Assembly: GCA_964602415.1 (NCBI GenBank)
Contig: CAZRQL010000019.1
Span: 1-64,000, forward strand
DNA from: CAZRQL01 sp964602415
GTDB taxonomy: Bacteria; Bacteroidota; Bacteroidia; Cytophagales; Flammeovirgaceae
Direction: 5' to 3'
Length of the DNA stretch: 64,000 bases
Shown here: piece by piece, positions 42,244 through 52,623 of the stretch
Layout: each line of letters starts with the position of its first letter
How positions within the stretch are numbered: position 1 is the first letter of the stretch
Made by a program: the position numbers and the translations under genes
Notes under the pieces: generated by a model
Seen by the model: only the letters and a program-made list of their open reading frames with translations
The model's database searches: none
What the model was told of the DNA's origin: nothing

Positions 42244-42771
42244 TTATTTAGGTTTTTCAATCCTAATTCTGGCTTTTTTTTCGGGAGATTTTGTATCGGC
42301 GGCCAATTCATCGCGCTTAAGTTTGGGTGGCTTGGGCTTGGGGAAGGTACGAAATTTGTCCCCTTGCTGGAGGTGCTGTCGTCGGGTGTACCTCACTCCT
42401 CTGAACTTGCGGCACTTAGACATATCGGGGCGACCAATCTCCTCATCTATCTCCGCTATACCGCAATGAATGTGCTTGTACCTCACGCGGCAATACTGAA
42501 AAGGATACGATTTATTCTGGTAGATAGGTGGTTTTTTCTTTTCTTCAACTACTTCATCTTTAGGCACATCATACCTCTTACCCACTTTTCCAATGCCCTC
42601 AATGCCCCTTTTGATAGGCGGCAAAGTATCGGGAGCGGGTTCATCGGGTTCTTCGGCTTTGATGATTTCTCGCTTGGGAACTTTAAGAGCAACTTTTTGG
42701 CAGCGGGGCAAACAGGAGTACAACACCATACAAAGCCCGCAAATCCCAAGAGCAGCTAACATTTTCTTCAT
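42244..42771 (-). CDS. Basic, Pro/Lys-rich lipoprotein
   Basis: Exported protein of 175 aa with signal and a lipobox-like end (VLYSC, Cys20). The mature part is low complexity: acidic Pro-rich PDEPAPDTLPPIK, a Lys-rich region, then a Tyr/Arg/His-rich segment (FQYCRVRYKHIHCGIAEIDEEIG) with a Cys pair, and a very basic end. No family recognised. A long reading frame on the other strand over the same bases is a shadow, since the minus frame has the signal peptide. It stands alone between the NYN promoter and the giant T9SS gene. Confidence 0.7.
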   Translation of the reverse strand: MKKMLAALGICGLCMVLYSCLPRCQKVALKVPKREIIKAEEPDEPAPDTLPPIKRGIEGIGKVGKRYDVPKDEVVEEKKKPPIYQNKSYPFQYCRVRYKHIHCGIAEIDEEIGRPDMSKCRKFRGVRYTRRQHLQQGDKFRTFPKPKPPKLKRDELAADTKSPEKKARIRIEKPK

Positions 42772-42906
42772 AACAAAATGATAGACAAAAATCTTTCCAA
42801 AATTGAAATTCGGTAAAAAATGAAAATATAAACCATTGATATAAAATACTTTGAATGAATTTTTGACCTCAATTCAAACAGCCAATGAAGCTGCCTTTTC
42901 AAAGTA

Positions 42907-42935
42907 AAAAGCCCGCTTGAGGGCGGGCTTTTCTA
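42907..42935. terminator. Terminator after the 1421-aa T9SS gene
   Basis: Stem AAAAGCCCGC/GCGGGCTTTT (42907-42916 with 42923-42932), 6-nt loop, with T-rich continuation on the minus strand. It follows the stop at 42956. Confidence 0.8.
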
Positions 42936-42955
42936 AAAAATAGGATAATCCAAAA

Positions 42956-45900
42956 CTACTCAACCACAATTCTAAGAGTAGAGTTGTAGCCTTGCGAAGT
43001 AATGAACTTCACCACATAGATACCTTTTACGCTCAACTCAATTCCTTGTGAGAGGTAGTTCGAGTTTTGAGACTGGAAGACCTCTTTTCCGGTCATATCA
43101 AAGATAGCCAAGGTAAAGGTTTCGTCGTCTTCAAATCCGAAATTGAACTTAATAAGCCCTTGTGTTGGGTTAGGATAGGCCACCAGTTCACGTGCAATCG
43201 GAGAAGATGTGAAATCCTCTTCTGCTTCTTGGCGGGCACTACTTGAAGTATAGAGAGGGAATACTTTGACAAAGTTGCCAATATTCGTTGTTGAAAACAA
43301 TACCAAATCAGATGGGTGTACGGTGATTTCATTGGTATTGTTAGTAGCTCTTGGATTGGTTCCTCCTCTGGTACTAATAAAGTCGCCGGGGCCGAGCACA
43401 TAATTGGCAGCAGAACCATTTGATTTGGTTAGAATATCTGCAAAGCCTACAATTCTTTTTATCGAGCCTCTACCGGAAACCCACAAAACCCCTCTTGCAT
43501 CCACAAAGCAACCCATAGGACTCTCCATAACCGTAGCACTGGGGGAGGTTGGTTTTGTAGCAGTGGTGAAATTAGGCTGGCCAAGTACCAAGTCTGCATT
43601 TGCGCCATTGGCTTTCGCACGGGCATTTTTGAAGCCAACTACCCTGTGGTTCACCCTATCAGCTACGTACAGGTTGCCTTTGTAAATACAAAGTGATAGA
43701 GGCTCGTTGAACCCGTTTTGAGTGGTAGCAGGTATCCTTGAAGTGAAAGTTGATTGTCCCAAAACAGCATCTGCGGGAGCACCATTGGCTTTTTTGGCGG
43801 CATTATCAAAACGAATTACGCGGTGGTTTTTCCTGTCGGCCACCCAAAGAGTGCCTTCTTCGTCAACAAAAATACCTGAAGGTGCTGCCATGCGGACTGC
43901 ATTGGCACCTGATACAGAGGTGGTGAAAAGAGTTTGTCCCAACACTCCGTTGGCCGATGGTCTGTTTGAGGCAATAGCATGTGCGTTGTCAAACCATACT
44001 ACCCTATTATTACCTTGGTCAGAAACCCACAACCTGCCTGTGTTATCCACAAAAACAGCATACGGATTGCTAAAGCCATTTACCGAAGTGCGGGCTGAGT
44101 CAGATACCATATCATTTTGTCCAAAAACCAATTCGGCGGCTTGTGAAAAGTCGCTTACAGGGTAAGGATACCTCAACACTCTATTGTTTTTGCTGTCGGC
44201 AACATAAACTTTTGCGTTTTTGGCATCAATGGCTACTCCACTGGGGCCAAAAAGATTGCTTGCACTTAGACCCGAAACAGTAGAACCAAAACCACTTTGT
44301 CCAATGACCTGCGTAGGCATTTGGTTGAAGGCAAAAAACTTACCGTTGCCGGCCAAGGTGCTGAAATTGGAGACAGCGGAATAGCCTACTCCAAACGCAT
44401 CAATCACATACGCACGATAGTAGATAGTTGAAGCCTCTGGCAAATTGATGACAAATGTATTGAAAGTACCTGTTGAAGAACTACCGCTAACAACTTTATT
44501 GTCTGCAAGAGTAGGTTCGGTTTGGGTGCTGCTCCATACAATACCCACTTCTTTGATAGAAATACCGGAAACAACATTGCCACCCAAAATAGCTGTATGT
44601 GCAGTAACGGACGAAGAAGTTGGGTTATTGGCAACAGGGCCTCCCAGATTTATGTTGTCAATGTAAGCTCTTCTCTGCGCGCTGGGATTGGCAAAGAAAG
44701 TAAATATACCAAATGCAGTTGAAGTAGTGTAAGTATTGTCAGTAAGAGTTCCCATGCTGGTGGTAGGGGTCGAACTGTATTGGAAACCTGTATTGTAAAA
44801 TACTTCAAACACACCTGTGCTTGAGCGGGTAACCCTCAAATCCAGTCCGTTTTTCAAAGCACCTATTGCAAAAACAGGGCTGCTTGGGAAATCACCAACT
44901 TTTGTGGGAATGCCAAGGTCTTGTCTCCATAGTTCAAGTTTGTCAGCACTGCCATTTGCACCTACTCTGAGGAAATAACCTGTCCATGAGTTGGTAGCAA
45001 TACTGCCATTGCCTATGAGGATAACCCCAAAATTATTGGTGCTTGAGGGGTCAAAATCTCCTGAACCCAAAGAAAATTTCCATTCAGAGGTCTGAATGCT
45101 TGGAATAACTATAATGTTAGAGCCAAGAGCCGACGAAGAAGAACCCAAGTATTTGCCGTCTGTGGTTGCTGAACCACCGGGAAGAGTAGAAGCGGTCTCA
45201 ATGCCAAAAACATTGGTTCCCACCCAAGATGGATTTAGAGAAAGTTCTAAATCATCAAAATCTTCTACGAAAACATCATTGATTACTTTAAACAGTATAT
45301 CGTATGTGAGGGCTTCGTAATTGGTGTTGCCTTGCTGCTCAACCGATACCAATGTGCTGCCAACTGAGGCGGGTGTCAGAGTTCCATCAACTGAATTGTA
45401 AGTAGCTATTGCCGTGTTGGCCACGCTGTAAGATATGGGTGTACCAATTGATGAGGTAAGGGGTAGAGGAACAGCGACAGAAGTTAAGTTTCTGACAATA
45501 ACACTTGGAGCAACATTCACAGATTGACTCGCTTTGAGGATATTGGCTTTGACACCATGACCTGTTAGTGAATAGTTGGCGGCATCCGCACCGGTGAGCA
45601 CAAAATTGATGTCAATATCATTTGCGGCATCAACCTGAGCAAAAGTAGCTGAGGCTATCGAAACCACATCGCCAGCCACAACTCCGACCAATGTGCCGGT
45701 ATTGGAAATGGTCGCCGTGTTGTTCCCATCGTAAGTCTTATTGTCAATAATGAGACCCGTAACAGAAAGATTTTTCGGATTTATGGTAAGGGTTTGTTCG
45801 ACATCCACCGCAGGCGCGTAGGTCAGATCACCGGCTTGCGAAGCAGTGATGGTAACTGTACCAGCCTTCAATATAGTAACTTGATTGCCGGAAATAGTGG

Positions 45901-47221
45901 CTACGGCGGTATTGGAAGAGGCAAAAGTTACAGTCAATGAAGAAGAAGCCGTAGCCGTCAAATTGAAGGGAGCATCTCCATAAGTAACAGCGGACAAAGA
46001 ATTGAAAGTAATTGTCTGGCTCAACAGTGAATTTTTGATGGTTTTGGTGCCGGCAGCAGCAACAGGGTCAGTTCCTGTCTTAGTTCCTGTGCTAAAGGAA
46101 ATATTGGCAAAATCGGTAGCCGCAATATTGATGGTATTGTTGTTGGTTGCAGAGCCTGCAATATCAGCCGTAATAAAAATATAATGCGTATTGACCGTCA
46201 GGGATTTGCTAAAACTTGGAAAAGTTTGATTGCTGGCGGCAGCAGGAGAAGATATGGTCGCCAGCAACTCATCGCCGGAATCCCAAGTGTTGTCTGCCGA
46301 GTACCAAAGTTTGATGTTGCTCAAATCCGAAGCCCCATAAGTGCCGGCGGTTGTGATGGTAAGGCCATTGAAATTGGTAGATGAGCCTGTTACATCAAAA
46401 TCATAGCGTTGGAGGACAACATTGTTATCACCTGCATTTACGTCAGAAGCGGCAATACTGCCATTGGTGATGGATATTGATGCTGCCGCTTTTGGCTTGA
46501 TGCTAACATTGTCAATCCCAAGAGCTTGTGCGTTGGAAGTAGTTGTTCCAGTCGTTACGGAATACCGCCATGCAAAATAGAACTGGTCATTAAGCGCAAG
46601 GGATGAAGAAGGCGTAAAAGTCTTGTTGGTTATTGAGACAGTCTGCCCGGGTGCGGGGTTAAATCCGTTGTTGTCTCCATCAGCAGCAAACGAGGTAGTA
46701 AAATCACTGCCGCAAGAAGTCCATGAATTTCCATCAGTTGAATAAAACAACTCAATGGTAAACCCTGCGGAGTTGCTGCCATTGCGGTACTTTTCGACAT
46801 CATAAGAAATCTCAAAGCTGCTAATTGCTGATGAGCCGTTGTTTTTGAAGTGCTTGTAAACTGTTACTGTTTTAGAAGCAGATGCTGAAGATATGCCTCC
46901 AATGGCAGATTCTGAGGTGCTGCCGTTGGCGTTGAAGCGATAGATGCCATTTGTTGCAGAGCCGGACATGGAATTTCCGGCAGCTTGTTCGACAGCGGAG
47001 GCCGCTGAGGAGAAGTTCACGATAGTCCTGGCTGAAGATGATTTAGCTGCTCTCCAGTTGGAGGGTAGAGAAGCGGTGGTGGAAACACCCAGAGAATTAA
47101 AATTCTCAGAGTAAGTGCCTCCGGCGGCGATGTTGGTCTGGGCTTGCAACCAAGCCGGACCGGCAAGACATAGGGCTAACAAAGCACTGATCAGTCTTGT
47201 GGTGATTTTGTTTTGTGTCAT
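42956..47221 (-). CDS. Giant T9SS protein with MBG/YDG domains and one six-unit NHL array
   Basis: Secreted protein of 1421 aa. Signal residues 1-27 (ends LQAQ). Residues ~28-245 look like an exported beta-sandwich ending IDNVSIKP; ~250-395 another beta domain; ~400-477 an MBG-type Ig domain (ITFNSLSAVTYGDAPF); ~478-560 a YDG domain (DNKTYDGNNTATI); ~640-850 a laminin/concanavalin-like domain; ~865-950 an FN3-like module; ~957-1294 six NHL units, each close to VADxxNHRVxRF, with VLGQxxF linkers; ~1335-1421 a T9SS type A domain. NHL arrays form beta-propellers for protein or ligand binding. Paralogous to the gene at 47348. Confidence 0.92.
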   Translation of the reverse strand: MTQNKITTRLISALLALCLAGPAWLQAQTNIAAGGTYSENFNSLGVSTTASLPSNWRAAKSSSARTIVNFSSAASAVEQAAGNSMSGSATNGIYRFNANGSTSESAIGGISSASASKTVTVYKHFKNNGSSAISSFEISYDVEKYRNGSNSAGFTIELFYSTDGNSWTSCGSDFTTSFAADGDNNGFNPAPGQTVSITNKTFTPSSSLALNDQFYFAWRYSVTTGTTTSNAQALGIDNVSIKPKAAASISITNGSIAASDVNAGDNNVVLQRYDFDVTGSSTNFNGLTITTAGTYGASDLSNIKLWYSADNTWDSGDELLATISSPAAASNQTFPSFSKSLTVNTHYIFITADIAGSATNNNTINIAATDFANISFSTGTKTGTDPVAAAGTKTIKNSLLSQTITFNSLSAVTYGDAPFNLTATASSSLTVTFASSNTAVATISGNQVTILKAGTVTITASQAGDLTYAPAVDVEQTLTINPKNLSVTGLIIDNKTYDGNNTATISNTGTLVGVVAGDVVSIASATFAQVDAANDIDINFVLTGADAANYSLTGHGVKANILKASQSVNVAPSVIVRNLTSVAVPLPLTSSIGTPISYSVANTAIATYNSVDGTLTPASVGSTLVSVEQQGNTNYEALTYDILFKVINDVFVEDFDDLELSLNPSWVGTNVFGIETASTLPGGSATTDGKYLGSSSSALGSNIIVIPSIQTSEWKFSLGSGDFDPSSTNNFGVILIGNGSIATNSWTGYFLRVGANGSADKLELWRQDLGIPTKVGDFPSSPVFAIGALKNGLDLRVTRSSTGVFEVFYNTGFQYSSTPTTSMGTLTDNTYTTSTAFGIFTFFANPSAQRRAYIDNINLGGPVANNPTSSSVTAHTAILGGNVVSGISIKEVGIVWSSTQTEPTLADNKVVSGSSSTGTFNTFVINLPEASTIYYRAYVIDAFGVGYSAVSNFSTLAGNGKFFAFNQMPTQVIGQSGFGSTVSGLSASNLFGPSGVAIDAKNAKVYVADSKNNRVLRYPYPVSDFSQAAELVFGQNDMVSDSARTSVNGFSNPYAVFVDNTGRLWVSDQGNNRVVWFDNAHAIASNRPSANGVLGQTLFTTSVSGANAVRMAAPSGIFVDEEGTLWVADRKNHRVIRFDNAAKKANGAPADAVLGQSTFTSRIPATTQNGFNEPLSLCIYKGNLYVADRVNHRVVGFKNARAKANGANADLVLGQPNFTTATKPTSPSATVMESPMGCFVDARGVLWVSGRGSIKRIVGFADILTKSNGSAANYVLGPGDFISTRGGTNPRATNNTNEITVHPSDLVLFSTTNIGNFVKVFPLYTSSSARQEAEEDFTSSPIARELVAYPNPTQGLIKFNFGFEDDETFTLAIFDMTGKEVFQSQNSNYLSQGIELSVKGIYVVKFITSQGYNSTLRIVVE

Positions 47222-47296
47222 ATTAAGTAAAAAACTTTTTGCAATCTCGCTACTTTACATTAACGGAAACTGCTTGAGACATTAACTGTTTGTTAC

Positions 47297-47325
47297 ATCC
47301 GCCTATTTCGTGGAAATAGGCGGAT
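47297..47325. other. Strong hairpin between the two giant paralogs
   Basis: Perfect 13-bp stem ATCCGCCTATTTC/GAAATAGGCGGAT with a 3-nt loop, 22 bp after the stop of the 1695-aa gene. No T-tract on either strand, so it may be a 3' mRNA-stabilising structure or processing site. Confidence 0.7.
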
Positions 47326-47347
47326 GGCAAATGAGTTTGATACGTAA

Positions 47348-50300
47348 TTACTCTACAATAAGTTTTTGAATAGATTCGTATCCTTGCGAAGTAGTAAATT
47401 TGAGAATATAAAAGCCTTTCTCAAAACTAGTAAGGTTCAAATCATTATCCAATTTATCTATTGTTTTGAAAATAAGTTTTCCTGCTGCATCGAAGACAGA
47501 AAGTTCAAATTGCTCTGACTCCTCAAGGTCAAAACGAAGTTTGAACAGACCATTGGATGGGTTGGGGTAAACGATCAAGTCTCTAATTGGTTCGCTTTGG
47601 AGGGGGGCTTCCATTCTGCTGCCGCTTGAGCCTTCCATGGCATAACCCAACACGCGGTTTCTTGTCCTATCGGCAGAAAAAAGATGCAATCTTTCTGCAT
47701 CAATGGCAAGACCAAAGTTTGAGGTGGTTCTTTGGGAATTGACAGTTACTACGCTGGTGGTAAAACCGGCTTGCCCCAACACTATATCGGCATTCACGCC
47801 GCTGGAGGCAGTGCCTGCATCATTGAAAGCCAAAATCCTGCGGTTTGTGTTATCCGCCACCCAAAGCGTACCCTCGGCATCAACTGCGCAATCGCTTGGC
47901 TGACTGAGTCCGCCTTGTGTCAATGCAGCGGCGCTTGAGGTAAAATTGCTCTGGCCAAACACAACATCTGCATTGCTTCCATTTGTTTTGCTGCTGATAT
48001 TGTCAAATCTGAGCACGCGGTTGTTTTTTGTATCGGCCACGTAGAGGGTGTTGCCGTAAAGCGCGAGTCCGGTAGGCTCATTGAGTCCGCTTTGTGTGGT
48101 CGCTGCGGTGATGGTGGTAAAATCGCTTTGTCCCAGTACCAAATCTGCATTGGCTCCATTGGATTTGGTGGCGGCATGGTTGAAGCGCAGCACGCGGTTG
48201 TGGCGCGAATCGGCTACCCACAGGTTGCCCAGTTCATCAATGGCCAGTCTGGCCGGCCTAAACAACTTGGCCCTCATATCAGAACTCCTGACTGAAAAAG
48301 TACTAAAGCCCAGCACTCCGTTGGCATTGGGCTCATTTGAGCTAATGGCATGAGCATTGTCAAACCAAAGCACACGGTTGTTTGAAGCATCGCTGACCCA
48401 AAGCCTGCCTTGGTTGTCCACCGCCAAGCCTGCGGGGTTTTTGAACCGATTGGCTGCATTGCCGGAGAGGTTGGATATAAAGTCGCTTTGGCCAAAAACC
48501 AACTCCGCCGAAGCCCCCAAAGTATCCGCAAGGGGATAAGCAAATCTCAGTACGCGGTGGTTGGCGAAGTCCGCAACATAGAGCTTGCCGTTTTTGGAGT
48601 CAATGGCTATGTCTGCCGGATTAAACAAACCCGACTGTGTGGTTTGGGCAGTCCTCGAAGTAAAGTTGCTCTGACCAATCAAAAAAGTAGCCGCCTGTCC
48701 ATTTTGAACATCAAAGTCAGGAGCACTTTGGGTGGTAAACATCTGGGCAGTAGAATAAGAGACTCCTTGAGGGTTTATGGCGTAGCTCCTAAAATAAATA
48801 TCGGTTTGTGCGGGCAAGTTGTGCACAAAAACAGCCAAAGAGCCTGCATCCAACACGCCCGATGCCACCACGCGGTTGTCTGACAAGGTGGGGGTAGAAT
48901 TGATGGTGCTCCAGACAAAGCCTGCCTCACTAATAAGGATGCCTGTCAAGTTCCCATTGAGCACCGCCGAGTATGCCCCGACCGAAGAAGCCGAAACACT
49001 GCCATGTGATACTGCATTGACCTTGCCTTCAAAATCTAACAATCTATGATTGCCTGCATCGGTGAGCAAAATGCGAAGTTCTTCGGGATGTACACCTACG
49101 GCTCTTGGTTGTTTGAGGTTTGTCTTGCTTACTGCTGCCACATTGGCATCGAAGCCCTGTTGTCCAAGAACCACATCGGCACTACTGCCATTTGTCTTTG
49201 AATCAACATCATAATAGCCTATCAAACGATGGTTGCCTTCATCCACTACCCAAAGAGTGCCCTTTGCATCCACAAAACTCTCATAGGGGCTTTTTTGCTT
49301 GTCAGCGGAATTTGACGAGGAAGAAGTGGTAAAATCGCTCTGGCCTAATACTACGGTAGCCTCAGGTTGTGAAGTTACCAGATGGGCATCGTCAAATCGG
49401 AGTGTCCTGTTATTTTTTTGGTCAGTAACCCAAAGAGTTGTGCCAAATGTTGCTACCGATGAAGGACTGTTGAATTCTTTTTCTGAAAGGCCGCTTGCAT
49501 TTGAGACAAAGTCGCTCTGCCCAAAAACACCATCTGCCTTGGCTCCATTGGCTCTGAGTGCAGCCCTATCAAAGCGCAACACACGGTTGTTGCCATAATC
49601 GGCTACATACAAATTGCCCAAGCGGTCTAAATCAATCCCTCTGATGCCACTAAACTGAGTATCGCTACAGCCCGACAAATTGTCGCTAAAAGTGGTTTGC
49701 CCCAAAACACCGTCTGCATCAGGCTGATTTGAAGAAATCGAATAGGCACGGTCAAAGCGCAATACCCTGTGGTTTAAGGCATCAGCTACCCAAAGATTGC
49801 CCGTATTGTCCACCGCCACGTCAACGGGCCTATCGAATGTATTGATAGAAACCCCTGAGGCATTGGTAGTAAAATCCGGTTGGCCAAACGCAACTTCCGG
49901 CAAAGATAACATCGTGAGAGGATAAGCGTAACGCAAAACCCTATTGTTCGAGGCGTCGGCCAAATAAACTTTTGAATTGACCCAATCAATCGCTACTCCT
50001 CTGGTTACATTGAATTTAGAATCACTCAGACCCGAAGTATTGGTAGTGAAATTGGTTTGTCCCAAGACGATACTGGCCGCCTGTCCATTGATGAGGGTGT
50101 AGCCAATCGTTGCATTGGTAGTGAAGTCTTTTGCAGAGGAATAGCTTGTGCCAAAAGGATTGGTGGCATACACTCTGAAGTAAACAGTCGAAGAAGCAGG
50201 CAATTCGCTCACCGCCACCTCAAAACTGCCCGTTGAATTGACCCCTGAAGCGGTAACTTTATTGTCTGCTGTAGTGGGGGTGGTATTGACGGCACTCCAT

Positions 50301-52435
50301 ACAATCCCTACTTCTGTCAAACTTGTCCCACTTTCTACCTCACCTTCGAGCAACGCCGAATAAGAGCCCGATGTGCTGGCGTTGGGAGAGCCTACTTCGG
50401 GCAGCGCGTCCGCAAGCATCAAATCGCCGATAGATACAAGGCCGGTGAGTTGGGTAGATGTGGTGGTGCGTACTCCCACAGAAGGGAGCGACCAAGCACT
50501 TGTGTAAAGCCCGCCAATGAGCCGACTATGAGATGCCCCGCTTGTCAGGTCAGCGGTCTGAAAATTGAGCAATGCCGTGTAGTTGGTGAAATCCAAACCG
50601 GATTGGGTGAACTTCCAATTCCGCTTGACGTACAAGGTTTTGTTGAGCGGCGAAGAGGAGAAAGAAGACAAAACAGCATCTTCTGTGGAAACTGTCAGGC
50701 TGCCGGCTGTATTTACCAGCGTAAAGGTAATGGTAACCGGATTGTAGGTAGAAGCATCTCCTACCTCAAAAGTACGTGCTATGCTTGAGCCGGTGGAAAC
50801 ATTTTTGCGCATCTTGCCATGCACCCAACCGGATGTTTGGCTGACCAATCCCGCCGCTATCACTGTATTTGAACCCGTTACGATTTGTCCCGCATCCAAC
50901 CAAAGCGTAGAATTGACCGTCAAATCTGAGTTGATGGTTACGGTAGCACCGCTTGTTTTGTTGATTTTCAAAAAGTTTACATCCAATGTGCCGCCTATGG
51001 AAGAATTGGTCGTTCCCACAAACTCTATTAGGCGGTTGTTGTGGGTGAGCGTGCCATCAAGAGTCAAATCTCCCGCAACCGACAAATCGCCGCCCACAGA
51101 GCCGCTCAACACCAAAGCACCCGATGCACCAATGGTAAGATTGCCTTTGACGTGGCGGTATTGGGTGGGGTTATTGACTCCAAAATCTACCGATGAGTTG
51201 ATGATGTGGACATTCCAAGGCACTCCGCTCGAGGTGGTGCTGTTGGTAACCCATTCTTGGTTTGCACTGTAAGTGCCCGCGGTGTTGTAGGCCAGCGTTG
51301 AGCCGCTGGAGTAATTGATGGATACAGAAGCAAAGCCCCCCGAATTAATCTGGAAAGTGCCCTCAACGGCCAAAGCACCAGCTCCGGTCGCACCGCCATC
51401 AGTTGCCAAAGTTTGTCCCGTATTGACTGTGAGGGTTTTGCCCGAAGCCACGCTTACCGAAGCAACTGTGTAATCGGTATTGAGGGATACGTTGTGGTTG
51501 ATGGCGATGGGCTGACCGGAAACAGGCTCAACACCGGCCTGCCAAGTAGAGCCGCTGTTCCAGTTTCCATCGGCGGCGGTTGTCCAAGAAGATGCCACTG
51601 TGTAAGAGTAGTTGCTGCCCCCGTTGTTGTTGAGGTTGATAGTAAACAAATCGGCATCTGAGGGGTCTATCGAAGCCACATCTCCCGAAGTAAACACATA
51701 ATAAAAAACGGATGCCCCTGCTGTGTTGGTGGAGGCGGGGATGGTGGCCGAGTAGCTTGTGCCGCTGCCCGTCATTTTGACAACGGTTGAAGTCGTGAAG
51801 ACACTGCTGTTTGAGTAGCGCAAGAACACCGCTTGCCCGCTATGAAAACTGCCATCGAGCGTGGCCGTTACGGTAGTGGTCTGGCCGGGGTACACTGTAG
51901 ATGAGGGGGTTCGGCTGACCGAACTGACCGAGCGCACGTTGCTGCCCTGTATCTCAAAGACCACAAAAGCACGCGGTGAGGCCGGAGGGTTGCCGCCACC
52001 ACCGGTTTTGACCACATACCGATAAGAGGTATTGCCACCGGCTATGTAGTAGGCTTTAGTTACACTGTTCTCAATGATTTCAGCATTGGGAACTTTCACG
52101 CCGATGCTGACTTGGTAGTCTGAAGAGGTGCTATTGGGTCCCCACTGACTCCAGTTGTCATCCCAACACGTTACCAGCCTAAAGTAGCGGTCGCCAGTGC
52201 CATTGGAGGAAAAAGTGGCTATCCTACTGCCTCCTGCACTTCCTAAAAAGCAGTCCGTTGTTGACCAGTCGTTGGTACCAAAACCGCTCCCGATAAGCCC
52301 GTTTTGAGCCGAAGAAAATTTTGGCATCAACAAAAAAAAGAAAACTAAACCACTGTACAACAAACGATTGCGGTACAAAAAAATTAGCCGCCCAAGAATT
52401 GACTCTTGGCGGCTGAATTGGGTAATTTTGAACAT
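47348..52435 (-). CDS. Giant T9SS protein with two six-unit NHL arrays
   Basis: Secreted protein of 1695 aa. Signal residues ~1-44 (basic start, LVFFFLLMPKFSSAQ). Residues ~45-270 form a beta domain with CWDDNWSQWG; ~280-680 a beta-helix-like region of repeated short strands; ~695-770 an FN3-like module; ~782-1135 the first NHL array; ~1145-1232 a second FN3-like module; ~1242-1598 the second NHL array; ~1612-1695 a T9SS type A domain (VYPNPSNGLF, GFYILKF). Each NHL array has six units with VLGQxxFTT linkers. It lies upstream of its shorter paralog in the same orientation, 126 bp apart. Confidence 0.92.
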   Translation of the reverse strand: MFKITQFSRQESILGRLIFLYRNRLLYSGLVFFFLLMPKFSSAQNGLIGSGFGTNDWSTTDCFLGSAGGSRIATFSSNGTGDRYFRLVTCWDDNWSQWGPNSTSSDYQVSIGVKVPNAEIIENSVTKAYYIAGGNTSYRYVVKTGGGGNPPASPRAFVVFEIQGSNVRSVSSVSRTPSSTVYPGQTTTVTATLDGSFHSGQAVFLRYSNSSVFTTSTVVKMTGSGTSYSATIPASTNTAGASVFYYVFTSGDVASIDPSDADLFTINLNNNGGSNYSYTVASSWTTAADGNWNSGSTWQAGVEPVSGQPIAINHNVSLNTDYTVASVSVASGKTLTVNTGQTLATDGGATGAGALAVEGTFQINSGGFASVSINYSSGSTLAYNTAGTYSANQEWVTNSTTSSGVPWNVHIINSSVDFGVNNPTQYRHVKGNLTIGASGALVLSGSVGGDLSVAGDLTLDGTLTHNNRLIEFVGTTNSSIGGTLDVNFLKINKTSGATVTINSDLTVNSTLWLDAGQIVTGSNTVIAAGLVSQTSGWVHGKMRKNVSTGSSIARTFEVGDASTYNPVTITFTLVNTAGSLTVSTEDAVLSSFSSSPLNKTLYVKRNWKFTQSGLDFTNYTALLNFQTADLTSGASHSRLIGGLYTSAWSLPSVGVRTTTSTQLTGLVSIGDLMLADALPEVGSPNASTSGSYSALLEGEVESGTSLTEVGIVWSAVNTTPTTADNKVTASGVNSTGSFEVAVSELPASSTVYFRVYATNPFGTSYSSAKDFTTNATIGYTLINGQAASIVLGQTNFTTNTSGLSDSKFNVTRGVAIDWVNSKVYLADASNNRVLRYAYPLTMLSLPEVAFGQPDFTTNASGVSINTFDRPVDVAVDNTGNLWVADALNHRVLRFDRAYSISSNQPDADGVLGQTTFSDNLSGCSDTQFSGIRGIDLDRLGNLYVADYGNNRVLRFDRAALRANGAKADGVFGQSDFVSNASGLSEKEFNSPSSVATFGTTLWVTDQKNNRTLRFDDAHLVTSQPEATVVLGQSDFTTSSSSNSADKQKSPYESFVDAKGTLWVVDEGNHRLIGYYDVDSKTNGSSADVVLGQQGFDANVAAVSKTNLKQPRAVGVHPEELRILLTDAGNHRLLDFEGKVNAVSHGSVSASSVGAYSAVLNGNLTGILISEAGFVWSTINSTPTLSDNRVVASGVLDAGSLAVFVHNLPAQTDIYFRSYAINPQGVSYSTAQMFTTQSAPDFDVQNGQAATFLIGQSNFTSRTAQTTQSGLFNPADIAIDSKNGKLYVADFANHRVLRFAYPLADTLGASAELVFGQSDFISNLSGNAANRFKNPAGLAVDNQGRLWVSDASNNRVLWFDNAHAISSNEPNANGVLGFSTFSVRSSDMRAKLFRPARLAIDELGNLWVADSRHNRVLRFNHAATKSNGANADLVLGQSDFTTITAATTQSGLNEPTGLALYGNTLYVADTKNNRVLRFDNISSKTNGSNADVVFGQSNFTSSAAALTQGGLSQPSDCAVDAEGTLWVADNTNRRILAFNDAGTASSGVNADIVLGQAGFTTSVVTVNSQRTTSNFGLAIDAERLHLFSADRTRNRVLGYAMEGSSGSRMEAPLQSEPIRDLIVYPNPSNGLFKLRFDLEESEQFELSVFDAAGKLIFKTIDKLDNDLNLTSFEKGFYILKFTTSQGYESIQKLIVE

Positions 52436-52623
52436 AAATATATGATTTTAAATTAAGTAATTTACATCTAAATCGTCAGTTTATTGGTAATAATAATAAA
52501 AATGATATTATTTTAAAAAAAAGTTTTGTTTGACACTTTCAAAAGCAGGCTTAAAAATTCCGCTACGCCAAATTGTATTTTATTTGCATTAAAATAACCA
52601 TTTTAAATACGAAGATAAGAAAT

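Noticed and set aside
42241..42759. A 172-codon plus-strand reading frame opposite the basic lipoprotein
   Set aside because: It lacks a signal or family pattern and mirrors the minus gene, which has a clear lipobox and signal.
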